Translations under genes and position numbers: made by a program
Shown: piece by piece, positions 22,915 to 32,700 of the stretch
How positions within the stretch are numbered: position 1 is the first letter of the stretch
How the letters are laid out: each line of letters begins with the position of its first letter
Assembly: GCF_009741445.1 (NCBI RefSeq)
Contig: NZ_CP046507.1
Span: forward strand, 2,294,001-2,358,000
Length of the DNA stretch: 64,000 nucleotides
Direction of reading: 5' to 3'
From: Mycobacterium avium subsp. avium
GTDB lineage: Bacteria; Actinomycetota; Actinomycetes; Mycobacteriales; Mycobacteriaceae
The notes under the pieces: generated by a model
The model's input: the letters and a program-made list of their open reading frames with translations, nothing else
Told to the model about the DNA's origin: nothing
Databases searched by the model: none

Positions 22915-23666
22915 TGCGTTCGCTGGCAACGGCTTTCGCGTTCGGCACGGTGCTGCCCATGCCGGCCGGCGGCCGCGGGCCGATGGGCCGCGGCGCCATG
23001 ACGGCGCTGCCGGTGGTGGGCCTCGCGCTGGGGGCGCTGGCCGCCGCCGTCGCGTGGGGCGGCACGGTGGTGTTCGGCCGGTCCAGCCCGCTGGGCGGGC
23101 TGCTCGCCGTGGCCGCGCTGCTGTTGATCACCCGCGGCCTGCACATCGACGGCGTCGCCGACACGGCCGATGGCCTGGGCTGCTACGGGCCCCCGGACCG
23201 CGCCCGGGCGGTGATGCGGGACGGCTCGACCGGACCGTTCGGCGTGGCCGCCGTCGTCGTGGTGGTGATGGCGCAGGCGCTGGCGTTCTCCGCGCTCGCG
23301 GCGGGGCGGCCGGTTCCGGTCGGGGTGGCCGTGGCGGTGTTCGCCGGCCGGGTCGCCGCGGTGCTGGCCTGCCGTCGGACGGTGCCGGCGGCCGCCGGCA
23401 GCTCGCTGGGCGCCACCGTCGCCGGCAGTCAGCCGGCGGCGGTGGCGGCGGCCTGGGTCGCGGTGCTGCTCGGCATGTCGCTGGTGGCCGGGCCGCGGCC
23501 GTGGCACGGACCGGTCGCGGTGCTGCTGGGCCTGGGCTGCGGCGGGGTGCTGGTGCGGCATTGCGTGCGCCGCTTCGGCGGCATCAGCGGTGACGTGCTG
23601 GGCGCGGCGATCGAGCTGACCGCGACGGTCAGCGCGGTAGCGCTCGCGGCCCTGGTGCGCGTCTAG
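22911..23666 (+). CDS. cobS: Adenosylcobinamide-GDP ribazoletransferase (cobalamin synthase)
   Basis: Integral membrane enzyme joining adenosylcobinamide-GDP and alpha-ribazole in the final step of cobalamin synthesis. 251 residues, strongly hydrophobic, with the CobS metal-binding signature [16 protein letters not shown] (about residues 77-92) and [19 protein letters not shown] at 22911 followed by ATG at 22914 matches the MMRSLATAF start in M. tuberculosis; either could be used. It converges on ilvE across a repeat-rich gap. Confidence 0.95.
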   Translation: MMRSLATAFAFGTVLPMPAGGRGPMGRGAMTALPVVGLALGALAAAVAWGGTVVFGRSSPLGGLLAVAALLLITRGLHIDGVADTADGLGCYGPPDRARAVMRDGSTGPFGVAAVVVVVMAQALAFSALAAGRPVPVGVAVAVFAGRVAAVLACRRTVPAAAGSSLGATVAGSQPAAVAAAWVAVLLGMSLVAGPRPWHGPVAVLLGLGCGGVLVRHCVRRFGGISGDVLGAAIELTATVSAVALAALVRV

Positions 23667-23710
23667 CCCGGGCCGGCTCGGCTCGGCTCGGCCGCTCAGC
23701 AACCCGCCGA

Positions 23711-23811
23711 GCGTGAAACTAGCTTCACGGTCGGGGCCCAGCGTGAAACTAACTTCACGCTCGCGGGCGAGCCGGCACTCGCGGGCGAGCCGACAGTCGC
23801 GGGCAGCCGGC
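23711..23811. repeat. Repeat-rich convergent intergenic element (cobS-ilvE)
   Basis: Two near-identical 19-mers, GCGTGAAACTAGCTTCACG (23711-23729) and GCGTGAAACTAACTTCACG (23741-23759), each an inverted repeat with GTGAA/TTCAC arms. The second extends to AGCGTGAA-N6-TTCACGCT. They are followed by about 2.7 copies of an 18-bp tandem unit beginning TCGCGGGCGAGCCG (23761 onwards). The element lies between two convergent genes and probably acts as a bidirectional terminator; its origin as a dispersed mycobacterial repeat is inference. Confidence 0.75.
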
Positions 23812-23835
23812 GCCCGCGGGGCGCGAGCCCGCAAA

Positions 23836-24951
23836 TCAGCCGAGCCGGGTCATCCAGCCGTGGGTGTCGGCGAAGGTGCCCCGCTGAATCCCGGTGAGCG
23901 TGTCGCGCAATGCCATCGTCACTTCGCCGGGCTGGCCGTCGGCGATGGTGAACTCCGTCTCGCCGTACTTGACGTGCGACACCGGCGTGATGACGGCGGC
24001 GGTGCCGCAGGCGAACACCTCGGTGATCTCACCGGCGGCGGCCTTCTTCTGCCACTCGTCGATGTCGATCTTGCGTTCCTCGACGGCGAAACCGGCGTCA
24101 ATTGCCAACTGCAGCAACGAGTCTCGCGTGATACCGGGCAGCAGCGAGCCGGACAGCTCGGGGGTGACCAGCCGCGCCGAGCCGCCGCTGCCGAACACGA
24201 AGAAGATGTTCATCCCGCCCATCTCCTCGACGAAGCGCCGCTCGACGGCGTCCAGCCACACCACCTGGTCGCAGCCGTTGGCCGCGGCCTCGGCCTGCGC
24301 GGACAGCGACGCCGCGTAGTTGCCACCGAACTTGGCCGCCCCGGTGCCGCCCGGGCTGGCCCGCACGTACTCCGTCGACACCCAGACGGTGACCGGACTG
24401 ATGCCGCCCTTGAAGTAGGCGCCGGCCGGGGAGGCGATCAGGAGGTAGCGGTATTGCTTGGAGGGCCGCACCCCGAGCCCGGGCTCGGTGGCGATGACGA
24501 ACGGCCGCAGATACAGCGCCTCTTCGCCGCCGGCGGCCGGTACCCAGGCGTTGTCGACGGCGATCAGCTGGCGCAGCGATTCCAGGAACAGCTCCTCGGG
24601 CAGCTCGGGAATCGCCAGCCGCCGCGCCGAGGACCGCAACCGGGCGGCGTTGGCCTGGGCGCGAAACGACACGATGGAGCCGTCCGCCCAGCGGTAGGCC
24701 TTGAGCCCTTCGAAGATCTCCTGCGCGTAGTGCAACACGATCGCCGACGGGTCCAGCTCGATCGGGCCGTACGGGATGACGCGCGCGTCATGCCAGCCCC
24801 GTCCGGCCTCGGTCTCGTCGTACTCGATCGACACCATGTGGTCGGTGAAGTATTTGCCGAAACCCGGCTCGGCCAGGATGGTTTCGCGTTCGGCGTCGGT
24901 CGCCGGACGTGTCGAGCGCGAAACCGTGAACTCGAGGGAGCCACTGGTCAT
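23836..24951 (-). CDS. ilvE: Branched-chain amino acid aminotransferase
   Basis: PLP enzyme (fold type IV) for the last step of Ile/Leu/Val synthesis. 371 residues against 368 in M. tuberculosis. Conserved stretches: [13 protein letters not shown] near residue 85, YLRPF, and [12 protein letters not shown] near residue 205, holding the PLP lysine, then [15 protein letters not shown] and [13 protein letters not shown] at 24951. The gene is separated by 54 bp from gcvT upstream on the same strand. Confidence 0.95.
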   Translation of the reverse strand: MTSGSLEFTVSRSTRPATDAERETILAEPGFGKYFTDHMVSIEYDETEAGRGWHDARVIPYGPIELDPSAIVLHYAQEIFEGLKAYRWADGSIVSFRAQANAARLRSSARRLAIPELPEELFLESLRQLIAVDNAWVPAAGGEEALYLRPFVIATEPGLGVRPSKQYRYLLIASPAGAYFKGGISPVTVWVSTEYVRASPGGTGAAKFGGNYAASLSAQAEAAANGCDQVVWLDAVERRFVEEMGGMNIFFVFGSGGSARLVTPELSGSLLPGITRDSLLQLAIDAGFAVEERKIDIDEWQKKAAAGEITEVFACGTAAVITPVSHVKYGETEFTIADGQPGEVTMALRDTLTGIQRGTFADTHGWMTRLG

Positions 24952-25005
24952 CCGCTGATTGTATATCCGGGCGTCCGATCGGATTTTGCCCGCGCGACCG
25001 CGCCG

Positions 25006-26109
25006 CTACCGGGTTTTCACCGCGACGAACGGGGGCCGCACCACCTCGCACGTGGCGGCGCGGCCGCGGACTTCGACGGTGACTTCCTGACCGTCCCGCA
25101 CGTCGGCGTCGGTGTCGATCAGCGCCAGCGCGATCCCGGCCTGCAGCGTCGGGGAGAACGTGCCCGAGGTGGTCACCCCGACCGGCGTGTCACCGACGAG
25201 CACCGTCAGGCCGGCCCGCAGCACGCCGCGGCCCACCATCCGCAGCCCGCGCAGCAGCCGTCGCGGCCCGGCCTCCTTCTCGGCCAGCAGCGCGTCGCGG
25301 CCGAAGAACGCCTCCTTTTTCCAGCCGATCGCCCAGCCGCATCGGGCCTGTAGCGGCGAAATGTCCGGTGACAGCTCATGGCCGTGCAGCGGGTAACCCA
25401 TCTCGGTGCGCAGCGTGTCGCGGGCACCCAGGCCGGCCGGTTGGCCGCCGGCCTGCGACACCGCCGCGGCCAGGGCGTCGAACACCACGCCGGCGGACTC
25501 CCACGGCGGCAGCAGCTCGTAGCCGTGCTCGCCGGTGTACCCGGTGCGGCAGACCCGCACCGGCACCTGCCGGAACGAGGTGTCGGCGTAGGCCATGTAA
25601 TCCATGTCGGTCGGCAGCCCCAGCTCGGCGAGCACGTCGGCCGAGCGCGGCCCCTGCACGGCCAGCACGGCATACGAGCGATGCAGGTTACTGATGGTCA
25701 CCCCGGCCGGGGCGGCGCCCTGCAGCGCCTCGACCACGGCGGCGGTGTTGGCCGCGTTGGGCACCAAAAAGATCTCGTCGTCGTCGACGTAGTAGGCGAT
25801 CAGGTCGTCGATGACTCCCCCGGATTCGTTGCAGCACAACGTGTATTGCGCCTTGCCCGGCCCGATCCGGTTCAGGTCGTTGGTGAGCGCGGAGTTGACG
25901 AACCGCGCCGCGCCCGTCCCGCGAACCAGCGCCTTGCCCAGATGGCTGACGTCGAACAGGCCGACGGCGTTGCGCGTCGCGTTGTGCTCGCTGACGGTGC
26001 CCGCATACGACACCGGCATCAGCCAACCCCCGAACTCGGCGAAACTGGCGCCCAGGTCGCGGTGGCGGTCTTCCAGCGGTCCGTGCAGCAGGTCGGCTTC
26101 GTTGCTCAC
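25006..26109 (-). CDS. gcvT: Glycine cleavage system T protein (aminomethyltransferase)
   Basis: Transfers the methylene carbon from the aminomethylated H protein to tetrahydrofolate. 367 residues with [20 protein letters not shown] at the front, [15 protein letters not shown] (catalytic/folate region), [10 protein letters not shown] near residue 200, and a C-terminal GCVT_C barrel. ATG at 26109. No glycine riboswitch can fit in the 41-50 bp between this gene and divergent pepB. In M. tuberculosis an adenylyl cyclase gene (Rv2212) lies between these two; it is absent here. Confidence 0.94.
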   Translation of the reverse strand: MSNEADLLHGPLEDRHRDLGASFAEFGGWLMPVSYAGTVSEHNATRNAVGLFDVSHLGKALVRGTGAARFVNSALTNDLNRIGPGKAQYTLCCNESGGVIDDLIAYYVDDDEIFLVPNAANTAAVVEALQGAAPAGVTISNLHRSYAVLAVQGPRSADVLAELGLPTDMDYMAYADTSFRQVPVRVCRTGYTGEHGYELLPPWESAGVVFDALAAAVSQAGGQPAGLGARDTLRTEMGYPLHGHELSPDISPLQARCGWAIGWKKEAFFGRDALLAEKEAGPRRLLRGLRMVGRGVLRAGLTVLVGDTPVGVTTSGTFSPTLQAGIALALIDTDADVRDGQEVTVEVRGRAATCEVVRPPFVAVKTR

Positions 26110-26159
26110 GACTTCTCACCCTAGCCAGCCGCGACCGGCGGACCGTTAGGGTGATGCGG

Positions 26160-27707
26160 ATGAGCACAGAACCCGGTTACGCCTCCCCCGTCGTCAACGT
26201 CGCCTCCTCGCTGCCGCGCCGCGCCGCCGCGTCCACCGTGCTGATCGTGCCCGTCGTCTCCACCGGCGACGACGACAAGCCGGGCGCCGTCGTCGCGTCG
26301 GCCGGGTCGTTCCTGTCCTCCGACGCGGTCGCCGAGATCGAATCCGGCCTGCGGGCGCTGGCGGCCACCGGCGGCGCCGAACAACTGCACCGGCTGGTCG
26401 TGGGATCGCTGCCGGTGTCCAGCGTGCTGACCGTCGGCCTGGGCAAGCCGCGATCCGAGTGGCCGGCCGACACCGTCCGCCGTGCCGCGGGGGTGGCCGC
26501 GCGGTCGCTGTCCAACACCGAGACGGTGTTCACCACGCTGGCGGCGCTGCCCGGCGAGGGCGTGGCCTCGGCCGCCGTCGAGGGCCTGATCCTGGGCAGC
26601 TACCGGTTCACCGAATTCCGCAGCGCCAAGACCGCCCCGAAAGACAAAGGGCTGCAAAAGATCACGGTGCTGGCCACCGCCAAGGACGCCAAGCAGGAGG
26701 TCGCGCACGGTGCGGCCGTCGCGACCGCGGTCGCCACCGCCCGCGATCTGGTCAACACCCCGCCCAGTCACCTGTTTCCCGACGAATTCGCCAAGCGGGC
26801 AAGGGCTTTGGGTGAGTCCGTCGGCCTCGAGGTGGAGGTGCTCGACGAGAAGGCGCTGCAAAAGGGCGGCTACGGAGGGATTCTGGGCGTCGGCCAGGGT
26901 TCGTCGCGCCCGCCGCGGCTGGTGCGGCTGATCCACCGCGGTTCGCGGCTGGCCAAGAAATCCAAGCAGGCGAAAAAAGTGGCGCTGGTCGGCAAGGGCG
27001 TCACCTTCGACACCGGCGGCATCTCGATCAAGCCGGCGGCCTCGATGCATCACATGACCTCGGACATGGGCGGGGCCGCCGCCGTCATCGCCACCGTGGC
27101 GCTGGCCGCGCGGCTGCAGCTGCCGATCGACGTGATCGCCACCGTGCCGATGGCGGAGAACATGCCGTCGGGCACCGCGCAGCGGCCCGGCGATGTGCTG
27201 ACGCAGTACGGCGGCACCACCGTCGAGGTGCAGAACACCGACGCCGAGGGCCGGCTGATCCTGGCCGACGCCATCGTGCGGGCCTGCGAGGACAACCCGG
27301 ACTACCTGATCGAGACCTCCACGCTGACCGGCGCGCAGACCGTCGCGCTGGGCGCCCGGATCCCCGGGGTGATGGGCAGCGACGAGTTCCGCGACCGGGT
27401 CGCGGCGATCTCCCAGCGGGTCGGTGAGAACGGCTGGCCGATGCCGCTGCCCGACGAGCTCAAGGAGGACCTGAAGTCCACGGTGGCCGACCTGTCGAAC
27501 ATCAGCGGGCAGCGCTTCGCCGGCATGCTGGTGGCCGGCGTGTTCCTGCGCGAGTTCGTCGCCGACGGGGTGGGCTGGGCGCACATCGACGTGGCCGGCC
27601 CGGCCTACAACACCGGCAGCCCGTGGGGTTATTCGCCCAAGGGCGCCACCGGGGTGCCGACGCGCACCATGTTCGCGGTGCTCGAAGACATCGCCGCGAA
27701 CGGCTAA
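26160..27707 (+). CDS. pepB: Leucyl aminopeptidase (M17)
   Basis: Dinuclear-metal cytosolic aminopeptidase. 515 residues from the ATG at 26160, the M. tuberculosis length; GTG 26151 and ATG 26154 lie just upstream in frame. Metal and catalytic motifs: [16 protein letters not shown] (about residues 280-295), [10 protein letters not shown] and the signature [10 protein letters not shown] (about 363-372). The N-terminal third is the variable regulatory/hexamer domain. It is divergent from gcvT with about 50 bp between starts and converges on the SRPBCC gene over a repeat element. Confidence 0.95.
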   Translation: MSTEPGYASPVVNVASSLPRRAAASTVLIVPVVSTGDDDKPGAVVASAGSFLSSDAVAEIESGLRALAATGGAEQLHRLVVGSLPVSSVLTVGLGKPRSEWPADTVRRAAGVAARSLSNTETVFTTLAALPGEGVASAAVEGLILGSYRFTEFRSAKTAPKDKGLQKITVLATAKDAKQEVAHGAAVATAVATARDLVNTPPSHLFPDEFAKRARALGESVGLEVEVLDEKALQKGGYGGILGVGQGSSRPPRLVRLIHRGSRLAKKSKQAKKVALVGKGVTFDTGGISIKPAASMHHMTSDMGGAAAVIATVALAARLQLPIDVIATVPMAENMPSGTAQRPGDVLTQYGGTTVEVQNTDAEGRLILADAIVRACEDNPDYLIETSTLTGAQTVALGARIPGVMGSDEFRDRVAAISQRVGENGWPMPLPDELKEDLKSTVADLSNISGQRFAGMLVAGVFLREFVADGVGWAHIDVAGPAYNTGSPWGYSPKGATGVPTRTMFAVLEDIAANG

Positions 27708-27735
27708 GCGCCCCAGCGCGATTCCGCCGCCCGCC

Positions 27736-27839
27736 CGAGCGTCATTCCGCCGCGCCCGTCGAGCGTCATTCCGCTGCGCCCGTCGAGCGTCACGCTGGCG
27801 TGGCTCGGCCCGCCGGGCGCCACGCTGGCGTGACGCTCG
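27736..27839. repeat. Tandem plus inverted repeat element after pepB
   Basis: Two 24-bp tandem units beginning CGAGCGTCATTCCG (27736-27759 and 27760-27783, one mismatch). A long inverted repeat follows with arms at 27784-27803 and 27820-27839 (20-bp arms, 18 matching; left arm starts CGAGCGTCACGC). Both arms contain the near-palindrome CACGCTGGCGTG. The element lies between convergent pepB and the SRPBCC gene and can form a strong hairpin on either strand. It shares the GAGCGT(C/G)A theme with the element at 23711. Confidence 0.78.
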
Positions 27840-27906
27840 GCGGCCGAAGAAAGCTCGCGAACTACTTCGTCAGCAGCGACATGGCCACCGCGTCGGAGGC
27901 CATGAG

Positions 27907-28356
27907 CTAGGTCACCGGATTCGGCTCCTGCCGTTCGGCCAGCGCCGCCAGCCGCAGCAGGCACTCCTGGTTTCGGGGGTAAACCGCCAGCAGCGCAAGC
28001 TGATTCGGGATCAGCCGTACCGATCCGCGGGCCGGGACTTCGATCATCTCCACCCGGCATCCCACCCGGGTTGCGTGCAGCCGCAAGGTGATTCGCGCGG
28101 CGCCCAGGGGTCCCAGGTGGGCGCGCAGCACCAGCTCATGTGGGGGGTCTGAGCGCTCCACCACCGTCGCGTCGTTGATGACGAGCGGCCACACCCCGGC
28201 GGAATGCCGGATCGAGGCGCCGGGATTCGGCCAGTCCGCATCCACCGCGCGGGTGCGGCTGTTGCCCACCACCCATTGCGTGTAGGTCCAGCCCTGGGCA
28301 ATTACCTCCCAGACCCGCTCACACGGCGCGGCGACCTCGCGCGTGGCAGTAATCAC
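27907..28356 (-). CDS. SRPBCC (START-like/polyketide cyclase) family protein
   Basis: 149 residues beginning MITATREVAAPCERVWEVIA, the usual first strand and helix of the SRPBCC hydrophobic-cavity fold, followed by GWTYTQWVVGNSRTRAVDADWPNPGA and HATRVGCRVEMIEVPARG. Members bind hydrophobic ligands, but no ligand or activity can be assigned. GTG at 28356. I know of no counterpart at this place in M. tuberculosis, where ephD follows pepB. It is divergent from a small membrane protein gene 148 bp away. Confidence 0.82.
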   Translation of the reverse strand: MITATREVAAPCERVWEVIAQGWTYTQWVVGNSRTRAVDADWPNPGASIRHSAGVWPLVINDATVVERSDPPHELVLRAHLGPLGAARITLRLHATRVGCRVEMIEVPARGSVRLIPNQLALLAVYPRNQECLLRLAALAERQEPNPVT

Positions 28357-28504
28357 CGGCCCACCCCTTCACGTCTTTGGCTTGGGCCGCGGATACCCGC
28401 GATTCGGTGGGTTACTCGCCGCCCGGGTCGGGTTTACCGGGGGCACGCGGCGGTTAATCTGCTATCGCTCGGCCCGGACAGGGCCCGACGAGAAAGGCGA
28501 AACC

Positions 28505-28846
28505 ATGACGGTGCGACGGCTGATCATCGGTGTGGGCGCCGTGCTGTTGCTGGCCGGAGTCATCGGGCTGCTGGCGCCGGTGTCGGTTTCCGACGGCAAC
28601 GGCCACTCCATCGGATGCGGGAACGCGGTCGTGACGGATCTTTCCGCGGCCCGCAACGCCAACGACAACAGCGTGGCCAACGTTCCGATCCTCAACCAGA
28701 TCGTCCCGCACACGGACTATGTGGCGCAGTGCCAGTCCTCGGTGGGCGGCCGGCGCGCGTGGACCATACCGCTGGCGGTGCTGGGCATCATCGCGATCGG
28801 CGCGACGCTACTGACCGGGCGCCGCGGCGCGGCCACCGGCGCTTAA
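28505..28846 (+). CDS. Small two-helix membrane protein (113 aa)
   Basis: Residues 5-27 form an N-terminal membrane helix or uncleaved signal (LIIGVGAVLLLAGVIGLL). An extracytoplasmic loop of about 60 residues with two cysteines (GCGNAV and AQCQSS) follows, then a second helix (WTIPLAVLGIIAIGATLL) and a short basic tail. The two Cys probably form a disulfide. The ATG at 28505 has AAAGGCGAAACC upstream. This pattern is common among mycobacterial membrane proteins of unknown function. It converges with ephD; only 45 bp separate the stops. Confidence 0.8.
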   Translation: MTVRRLIIGVGAVLLLAGVIGLLAPVSVSDGNGHSIGCGNAVVTDLSAARNANDNSVANVPILNQIVPHTDYVAQCQSSVGGRRAWTIPLAVLGIIAIGATLLTGRRGAATGA

Positions 28847-28866
28847 CCAAAGGACGCTTCGCCTCA

Positions 28867-28894
28867 GACGTTTAGCCTCGGACGTTTAGCCTCA
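28867..28894. repeat. 14-bp tandem duplication GACGTTTAGCCTC(G/A) at the ephD stop
   Basis: Two adjacent copies, 28867-28880 and 28881-28894, differing at the last base. The second copy contains the ephD stop codon (complement of 28892-28894). Each copy includes a TAG on the plus strand. It probably arose by slippage between the convergent genes. Confidence 0.6.
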
Positions 28895-30670
28895 GATCAC
28901 CCGCAGCCGCGCGGCGTTGCGCAACCCCTGCGGCATCACCCGCGAAAGGCCGTACAGCGCATAGGCTTCCGGCGCCACCGGGCGGATCGGCTTCTTCTTC
29001 TGCACCGACGACAGGATGGCGTCGGCCACCTTGTCGGGCCCGTAGTGGCGCAGCGCGAACATCTTTCCCAGCTGCCCGCGCCGGTCGTCGACCCGTTCGG
29101 CCCGGGCGCCCGCCGGCGCGTCGAATCTGGTGGTGTTGATGATGTTGGTGTCGATCAGGCCCGGGCAGATGGTGGTCAGTCCCACCCCGGCGGCGTCGAG
29201 TTCGGCGCGCAGGCAGTCGGAGAACATGAAGGTCGCCGCCTTGGACGTGCAGTACGCGCTCAGCGACTGCAGCGGGGCGTAGGCGGCCATCGACGACACG
29301 TTGACGAGGTGGCCGCCGGTGCCGCGCTGCACCATTCGCCGCGCGAACGACCGGCAGCCGTTGACCACCCCGCCCAGGTTGACCGCGAGCACCCGGTCGA
29401 ACTCCTCGGCGGGGGTGTCCAGGAATCCGCCCGCCTGCCCGATGCCGGCGTTGTTGACGACGATGTCGGGCACGCCGTGCGCGGCGCTGACCCGCTCGGC
29501 GAACTCCTCCACCGCCTGCGCATCGGACACGTCGAGCACGTAGGCGTGCGCGACGCCGCCGCGGCCGGCGATCTCGGCGGCGGTGGCCTTGACGGCCGCC
29601 TCGTCGATATCGCTGACGATCAGCTCGGCGCCTTCGCGGGCGAAGGCGAACGCGGTCGCCCGGCCGATGCCGCTGCCGGCGCCGGTGACCGACACCAGGG
29701 TGTCGCCGAACGCCTTGCGGGGACGCCCCACCTGGGCGCGCAGCAGCGCGCGGCTGGCCGGCTTGCCCTCGGCCATATCGGCGAAGTCGTGCACCGCCGC
29801 GGCCATCACCTGCGGATGCGACATCGGCGAGAAGTGTCCGGCCCGGATGTCGCGGCGCCACAGCCGCGGCACGAACCGCGGCGTGTGGTCGTAGCCGTAC
29901 GGCCGCACGTACCGGTCCTCGGTGTTGACGATCAGCTGCACCGGCACGTCGATGACGGCCACACCCTGTTTACGGATGGCAAACGAGCGAAAGTAGTTGG
30001 CGGGATAGGTTTTCACCGAGCGTGCCGCGTCGGCGGCCAGGCGGTCGGAGTGGTGGATCTGCTCGATGGGAATGTTGTCGACGGCGTTGCGCCGCAGCGC
30101 CGGGATCGACAGGGTGAGCCGCAGGGCCAACGGCGCGAGCACCGGGATGGACAGCAGGATCATGTAGCTCAGCCGCAACGCCTGGCCGAGCGCGCGGGCG
30201 AACGCGCGCGGCCGCCAGGGCGCCCGCAGTCCGCTGAAGATGTAGTCGACCAGCTGGTCCTGGCTGGGCCCGGACACCGAGGTGAAGGTGGCGACCCGGT
30301 CGTTGGCGCCGGGACGCTTGAGGTAGTGCCACACCCCGACCGAGCCCCAGTCGTGGGCCAGCACGTGTACGGGCCCGCCCGGGCTGAGTTCGCCGATCAC
30401 CGCGGCGAAGTCGTCGGCGAAGCGGTCCATGCGGTAGGCCGACACCGGCTTGGGCGCCGACGACGCACCGACCCCGCGGTTGTCGTAGCGCAGGATCCGG
30501 AACCGCTCGGCCAGCAGCGGAACGACCCCGTCCCACAGCACGTGCGAGTCGGGAAAGCCGTGCACCAGCACGACGGTCGGGCCCTCGGGGTTGCCCTCGT
30601 CGTAGACCGCGATGCGGGTGCCGTCGGCGCTGTGCACGAAATGCTGGGGCGAGTGTTGTGGTGCCGGCAT
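28892..30670 (-). CDS. ephD: EphD: alpha/beta-hydrolase (epoxide hydrolase)-SDR fusion
   Basis: 592 residues, the M. tuberculosis length. The N-terminal epoxide-hydrolase-like domain (about 1-300) has the HGFPDS oxyanion motif near residue 38, the nucleophile motif HDWGSVG near 100 and a late His in AGHFSPMSHP near 275. The C-terminal short-chain dehydrogenase (about 315-592) has the Rossmann motif TGAGSGIG, NNAGIG and an active site S...Y-x3-K (YCTSK). M. tuberculosis EphD has been linked to mycolic acid processing. ATG at 30670 follows GGAGG. The open frame continues far upstream across dlaT, but that part is antisense shadow. Confidence 0.95.
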   Translation of the reverse strand: MPAPQHSPQHFVHSADGTRIAVYDEGNPEGPTVVLVHGFPDSHVLWDGVVPLLAERFRILRYDNRGVGASSAPKPVSAYRMDRFADDFAAVIGELSPGGPVHVLAHDWGSVGVWHYLKRPGANDRVATFTSVSGPSQDQLVDYIFSGLRAPWRPRAFARALGQALRLSYMILLSIPVLAPLALRLTLSIPALRRNAVDNIPIEQIHHSDRLAADAARSVKTYPANYFRSFAIRKQGVAVIDVPVQLIVNTEDRYVRPYGYDHTPRFVPRLWRRDIRAGHFSPMSHPQVMAAAVHDFADMAEGKPASRALLRAQVGRPRKAFGDTLVSVTGAGSGIGRATAFAFAREGAELIVSDIDEAAVKATAAEIAGRGGVAHAYVLDVSDAQAVEEFAERVSAAHGVPDIVVNNAGIGQAGGFLDTPAEEFDRVLAVNLGGVVNGCRSFARRMVQRGTGGHLVNVSSMAAYAPLQSLSAYCTSKAATFMFSDCLRAELDAAGVGLTTICPGLIDTNIINTTRFDAPAGARAERVDDRRGQLGKMFALRHYGPDKVADAILSSVQKKKPIRPVAPEAYALYGLSRVMPQGLRNAARLRVI

Positions 30671-30893
30671 CGGACCTCCCCGGTCTGGCTCCCGCTGTGG
30701 GCCGCGGCGCTGGGGCCGCGGTGGCCACACGGTAGCAAGCGTGACCGGGGTCACCCGAGCCGCGAGCCGGATCTGCCCTGGATGTGTGCCGGCGCGGGCG
30801 CAGTGACAGGATAGTTTTGGATTGCGACTTCGCCTTCCGCGAGCGAGCTGATCGACCCGCCCCGACCCACGAGCGATCGAGGAGTCAGAAGAG

Positions 30894-32684
30894 ATGGCCT
30901 TCTCCGTCCAGATGCCGGCACTCGGTGAGAGCGTCACCGAGGGGACGGTCACCCGCTGGCTCAAGCAGGAAGGGGACACGGTCGAACTCGACGAGCCGCT
31001 GGTCGAGGTGTCCACCGACAAGGTCGACACCGAGATCCCGTCGCCTGCCGCGGGTGTGCTGACCAAGATCATCGCCCAGGAAGACGACACCGTGGAGGTG
31101 GGCGGCGAACTGGCCGTGATCGGCGACGCGGCCGACGACGCCGCCGCCGGCGGCGGGGCGCAGGCCCCCAGCCAGCCGAGCCAGCCGCAAGCACCGGCCC
31201 AGCCCGAGCCCCAGGCCCAGGCCCAGCCCGAGGCCCCGGCCCAGCCGCAGGCGCCGGCCCAGCCGGCGCCGCAGGAGTCCGGTGGCGGCGCCGCCACCCC
31301 GGTGTTGATGCCCGAGCTGGGCGAGTCGGTGACCGAGGGCACCGTGACCCGCTGGCTCAAGAAGGTCGGGGATTCGGTCCAGGTCGACGACGCGCTGGTC
31401 GAGGTGTCCACCGACAAGGTCGACACCGAGATCCCGTCGCCGGTGGCCGGCGTGCTGATCAGCATCACGGCCGAGGAGGACAGCACCGTGCCGGTCGGCG
31501 GCGAGCTGGCCCGCATCGGCACCGGCGCCCAGGCGCCCGCCCCCGCTGCGCCCCAACCCCCGCCGGCCCCCAAGCCCGAACCGAAACCCGAACCGGCACC
31601 CCAACCCCAGGCGCAGCCCGCGCCCCAGCCACAGCCACAGCCACAAGCCCAGCCGGCGCCCGAGCCGAAAGCCCAACCGGCTCAAGCCCAACCGGCTCAA
31701 GCCCAGCCGGCCGCCGGCGGCGAGGGCACCCCCTACGTGACACCGCTGGTGCGAAAGCTGGCCGCCGAGAACAACATCGACCTGTCGTCGATCACCGGCA
31801 CCGGCGTGGGTGGTCGCATCCGCAAGCAAGACGTCCTGGCCGCCGCCGAGCAGAAGCAGCGGCAACAACAGGCCGCCGCCCAGCCGTCGGCCGCACCGGC
31901 CCCCGCGGCCGCCGAGGCCCGCAAGCCCGCCGCGCCGACGCCGGCGCCGGCGCTGGCGCACCTGCGCGGCACCACCCAGAAGGCCAGCCGGATCCGTCAG
32001 ATCACCGCGGCCAAGACGCGCGAATCCCTGCTTGCCACAGCCCAACTCACCCAGACCCATGAGGTCGACATGACCAGGCTGGTCGGATTGCGGGCCCGGG
32101 CCAAGGCGGCGTTCGCCGAGCGCGAGGGGGTGAACCTGACGTTCCTGCCGTTCATCGCCCGCGCGGTGATCGACGCGCTGAAGATCCACCCCAACATCAA
32201 CGCCAGTTACAACGAGGAAACCAAGGAGATCACCTACTACGACGCCGAGCACCTCGGCTTCGCGGTCGACACCGAACAGGGGCTGCTGTCCCCCGTCGTG
32301 CACAACGCCGGCGACCTGTCGCTGGCCGGGCTGGCCCGGGCGATCGCCGACATCGCCGCGCGCGCCCGGTCGGGCAACCTCAAGCCCGACGAGCTGTCCG
32401 GCGGCACCTTCACGATCACCAACATCGGCAGCCAGGGCGCGCTGTTCGACACCCCGATCCTGGTCCCGCCGCAGGCCGCCATGCTGGGCACCGGGGCGAT
32501 CGTCAAGCGGCCGCGGGTGATCGTCGACGAGTTCGGCAACGAGTCGATCGGCGTGCGCTCCGTCTGCTACCTGCCGCTGACCTACGACCACCGGCTGATC
32601 GACGGCGCCGACGCCGGCCGCTTCCTGACCACCATCAAGCACCGGCTCGAAGAGGGAGCATTCGAGGCCGACCTCGGGCTGTGA
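30894..32684 (+). CDS. dlaT: Dihydrolipoamide acyltransferase (E2 of pyruvate dehydrogenase)
   Basis: E2 core of PDH; in M. tuberculosis also part of the AhpC/AhpD/Lpd peroxynitrite reductase. 596 residues, longer than the 553 of M. tuberculosis. It has two lipoyl domains, with the lipoylated lysines at K43 and K175 in identical STDKVDTEI settings. Linkers are rich in Pro/Ala/Gln (about 88-130 and 205-275, with many PQ-rich short repeats). An E3/E1-binding domain ([13 protein letters not shown], about 280-320) and a catalytic domain ending in [11 protein letters not shown] follow. The extra length is in the linkers. It heads the lipoate block dlaT-Rv2216-lipB-lipA. Confidence 0.96.
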   Translation: MAFSVQMPALGESVTEGTVTRWLKQEGDTVELDEPLVEVSTDKVDTEIPSPAAGVLTKIIAQEDDTVEVGGELAVIGDAADDAAAGGGAQAPSQPSQPQAPAQPEPQAQAQPEAPAQPQAPAQPAPQESGGGAATPVLMPELGESVTEGTVTRWLKKVGDSVQVDDALVEVSTDKVDTEIPSPVAGVLISITAEEDSTVPVGGELARIGTGAQAPAPAAPQPPPAPKPEPKPEPAPQPQAQPAPQPQPQPQAQPAPEPKAQPAQAQPAQAQPAAGGEGTPYVTPLVRKLAAENNIDLSSITGTGVGGRIRKQDVLAAAEQKQRQQQAAAQPSAAPAPAAAEARKPAAPTPAPALAHLRGTTQKASRIRQITAAKTRESLLATAQLTQTHEVDMTRLVGLRARAKAAFAEREGVNLTFLPFIARAVIDALKIHPNINASYNEETKEITYYDAEHLGFAVDTEQGLLSPVVHNAGDLSLAGLARAIADIAARARSGNLKPDELSGGTFTITNIGSQGALFDTPILVPPQAAMLGTGAIVKRPRVIVDEFGNESIGVRSVCYLPLTYDHRLIDGADAGRFLTTIKHRLEEGAFEADLGL

Positions 32685-32700
32685 GAAGGGCGGTCGAACG

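Noticed and set aside
23761..23811. CRISPR-like short repeat array
   Set aside because: Only about 2.7 tandem copies, no spacers between units and no cas genes nearby.
26110..26159. Glycine riboswitch upstream of gcvT
   Set aside because: Only about 50 bp separate gcvT and pepB starts, too short for a glycine aptamer, and no conserved aptamer sequence is seen.
27704..28060. Reading frames running through the repeat element after pepB
   Set aside because: Their translations are made of the DNA repeats themselves and have no ribosome binding site.
30671..31573. Upstream extension of the ephD frame to 893 residues
   Set aside because: The extension is antisense to dlaT, is low-complexity (Ser/Gly/Trp-rich) and lies before a clear ATG with GGAGG at 30670 that gives the known EphD length.
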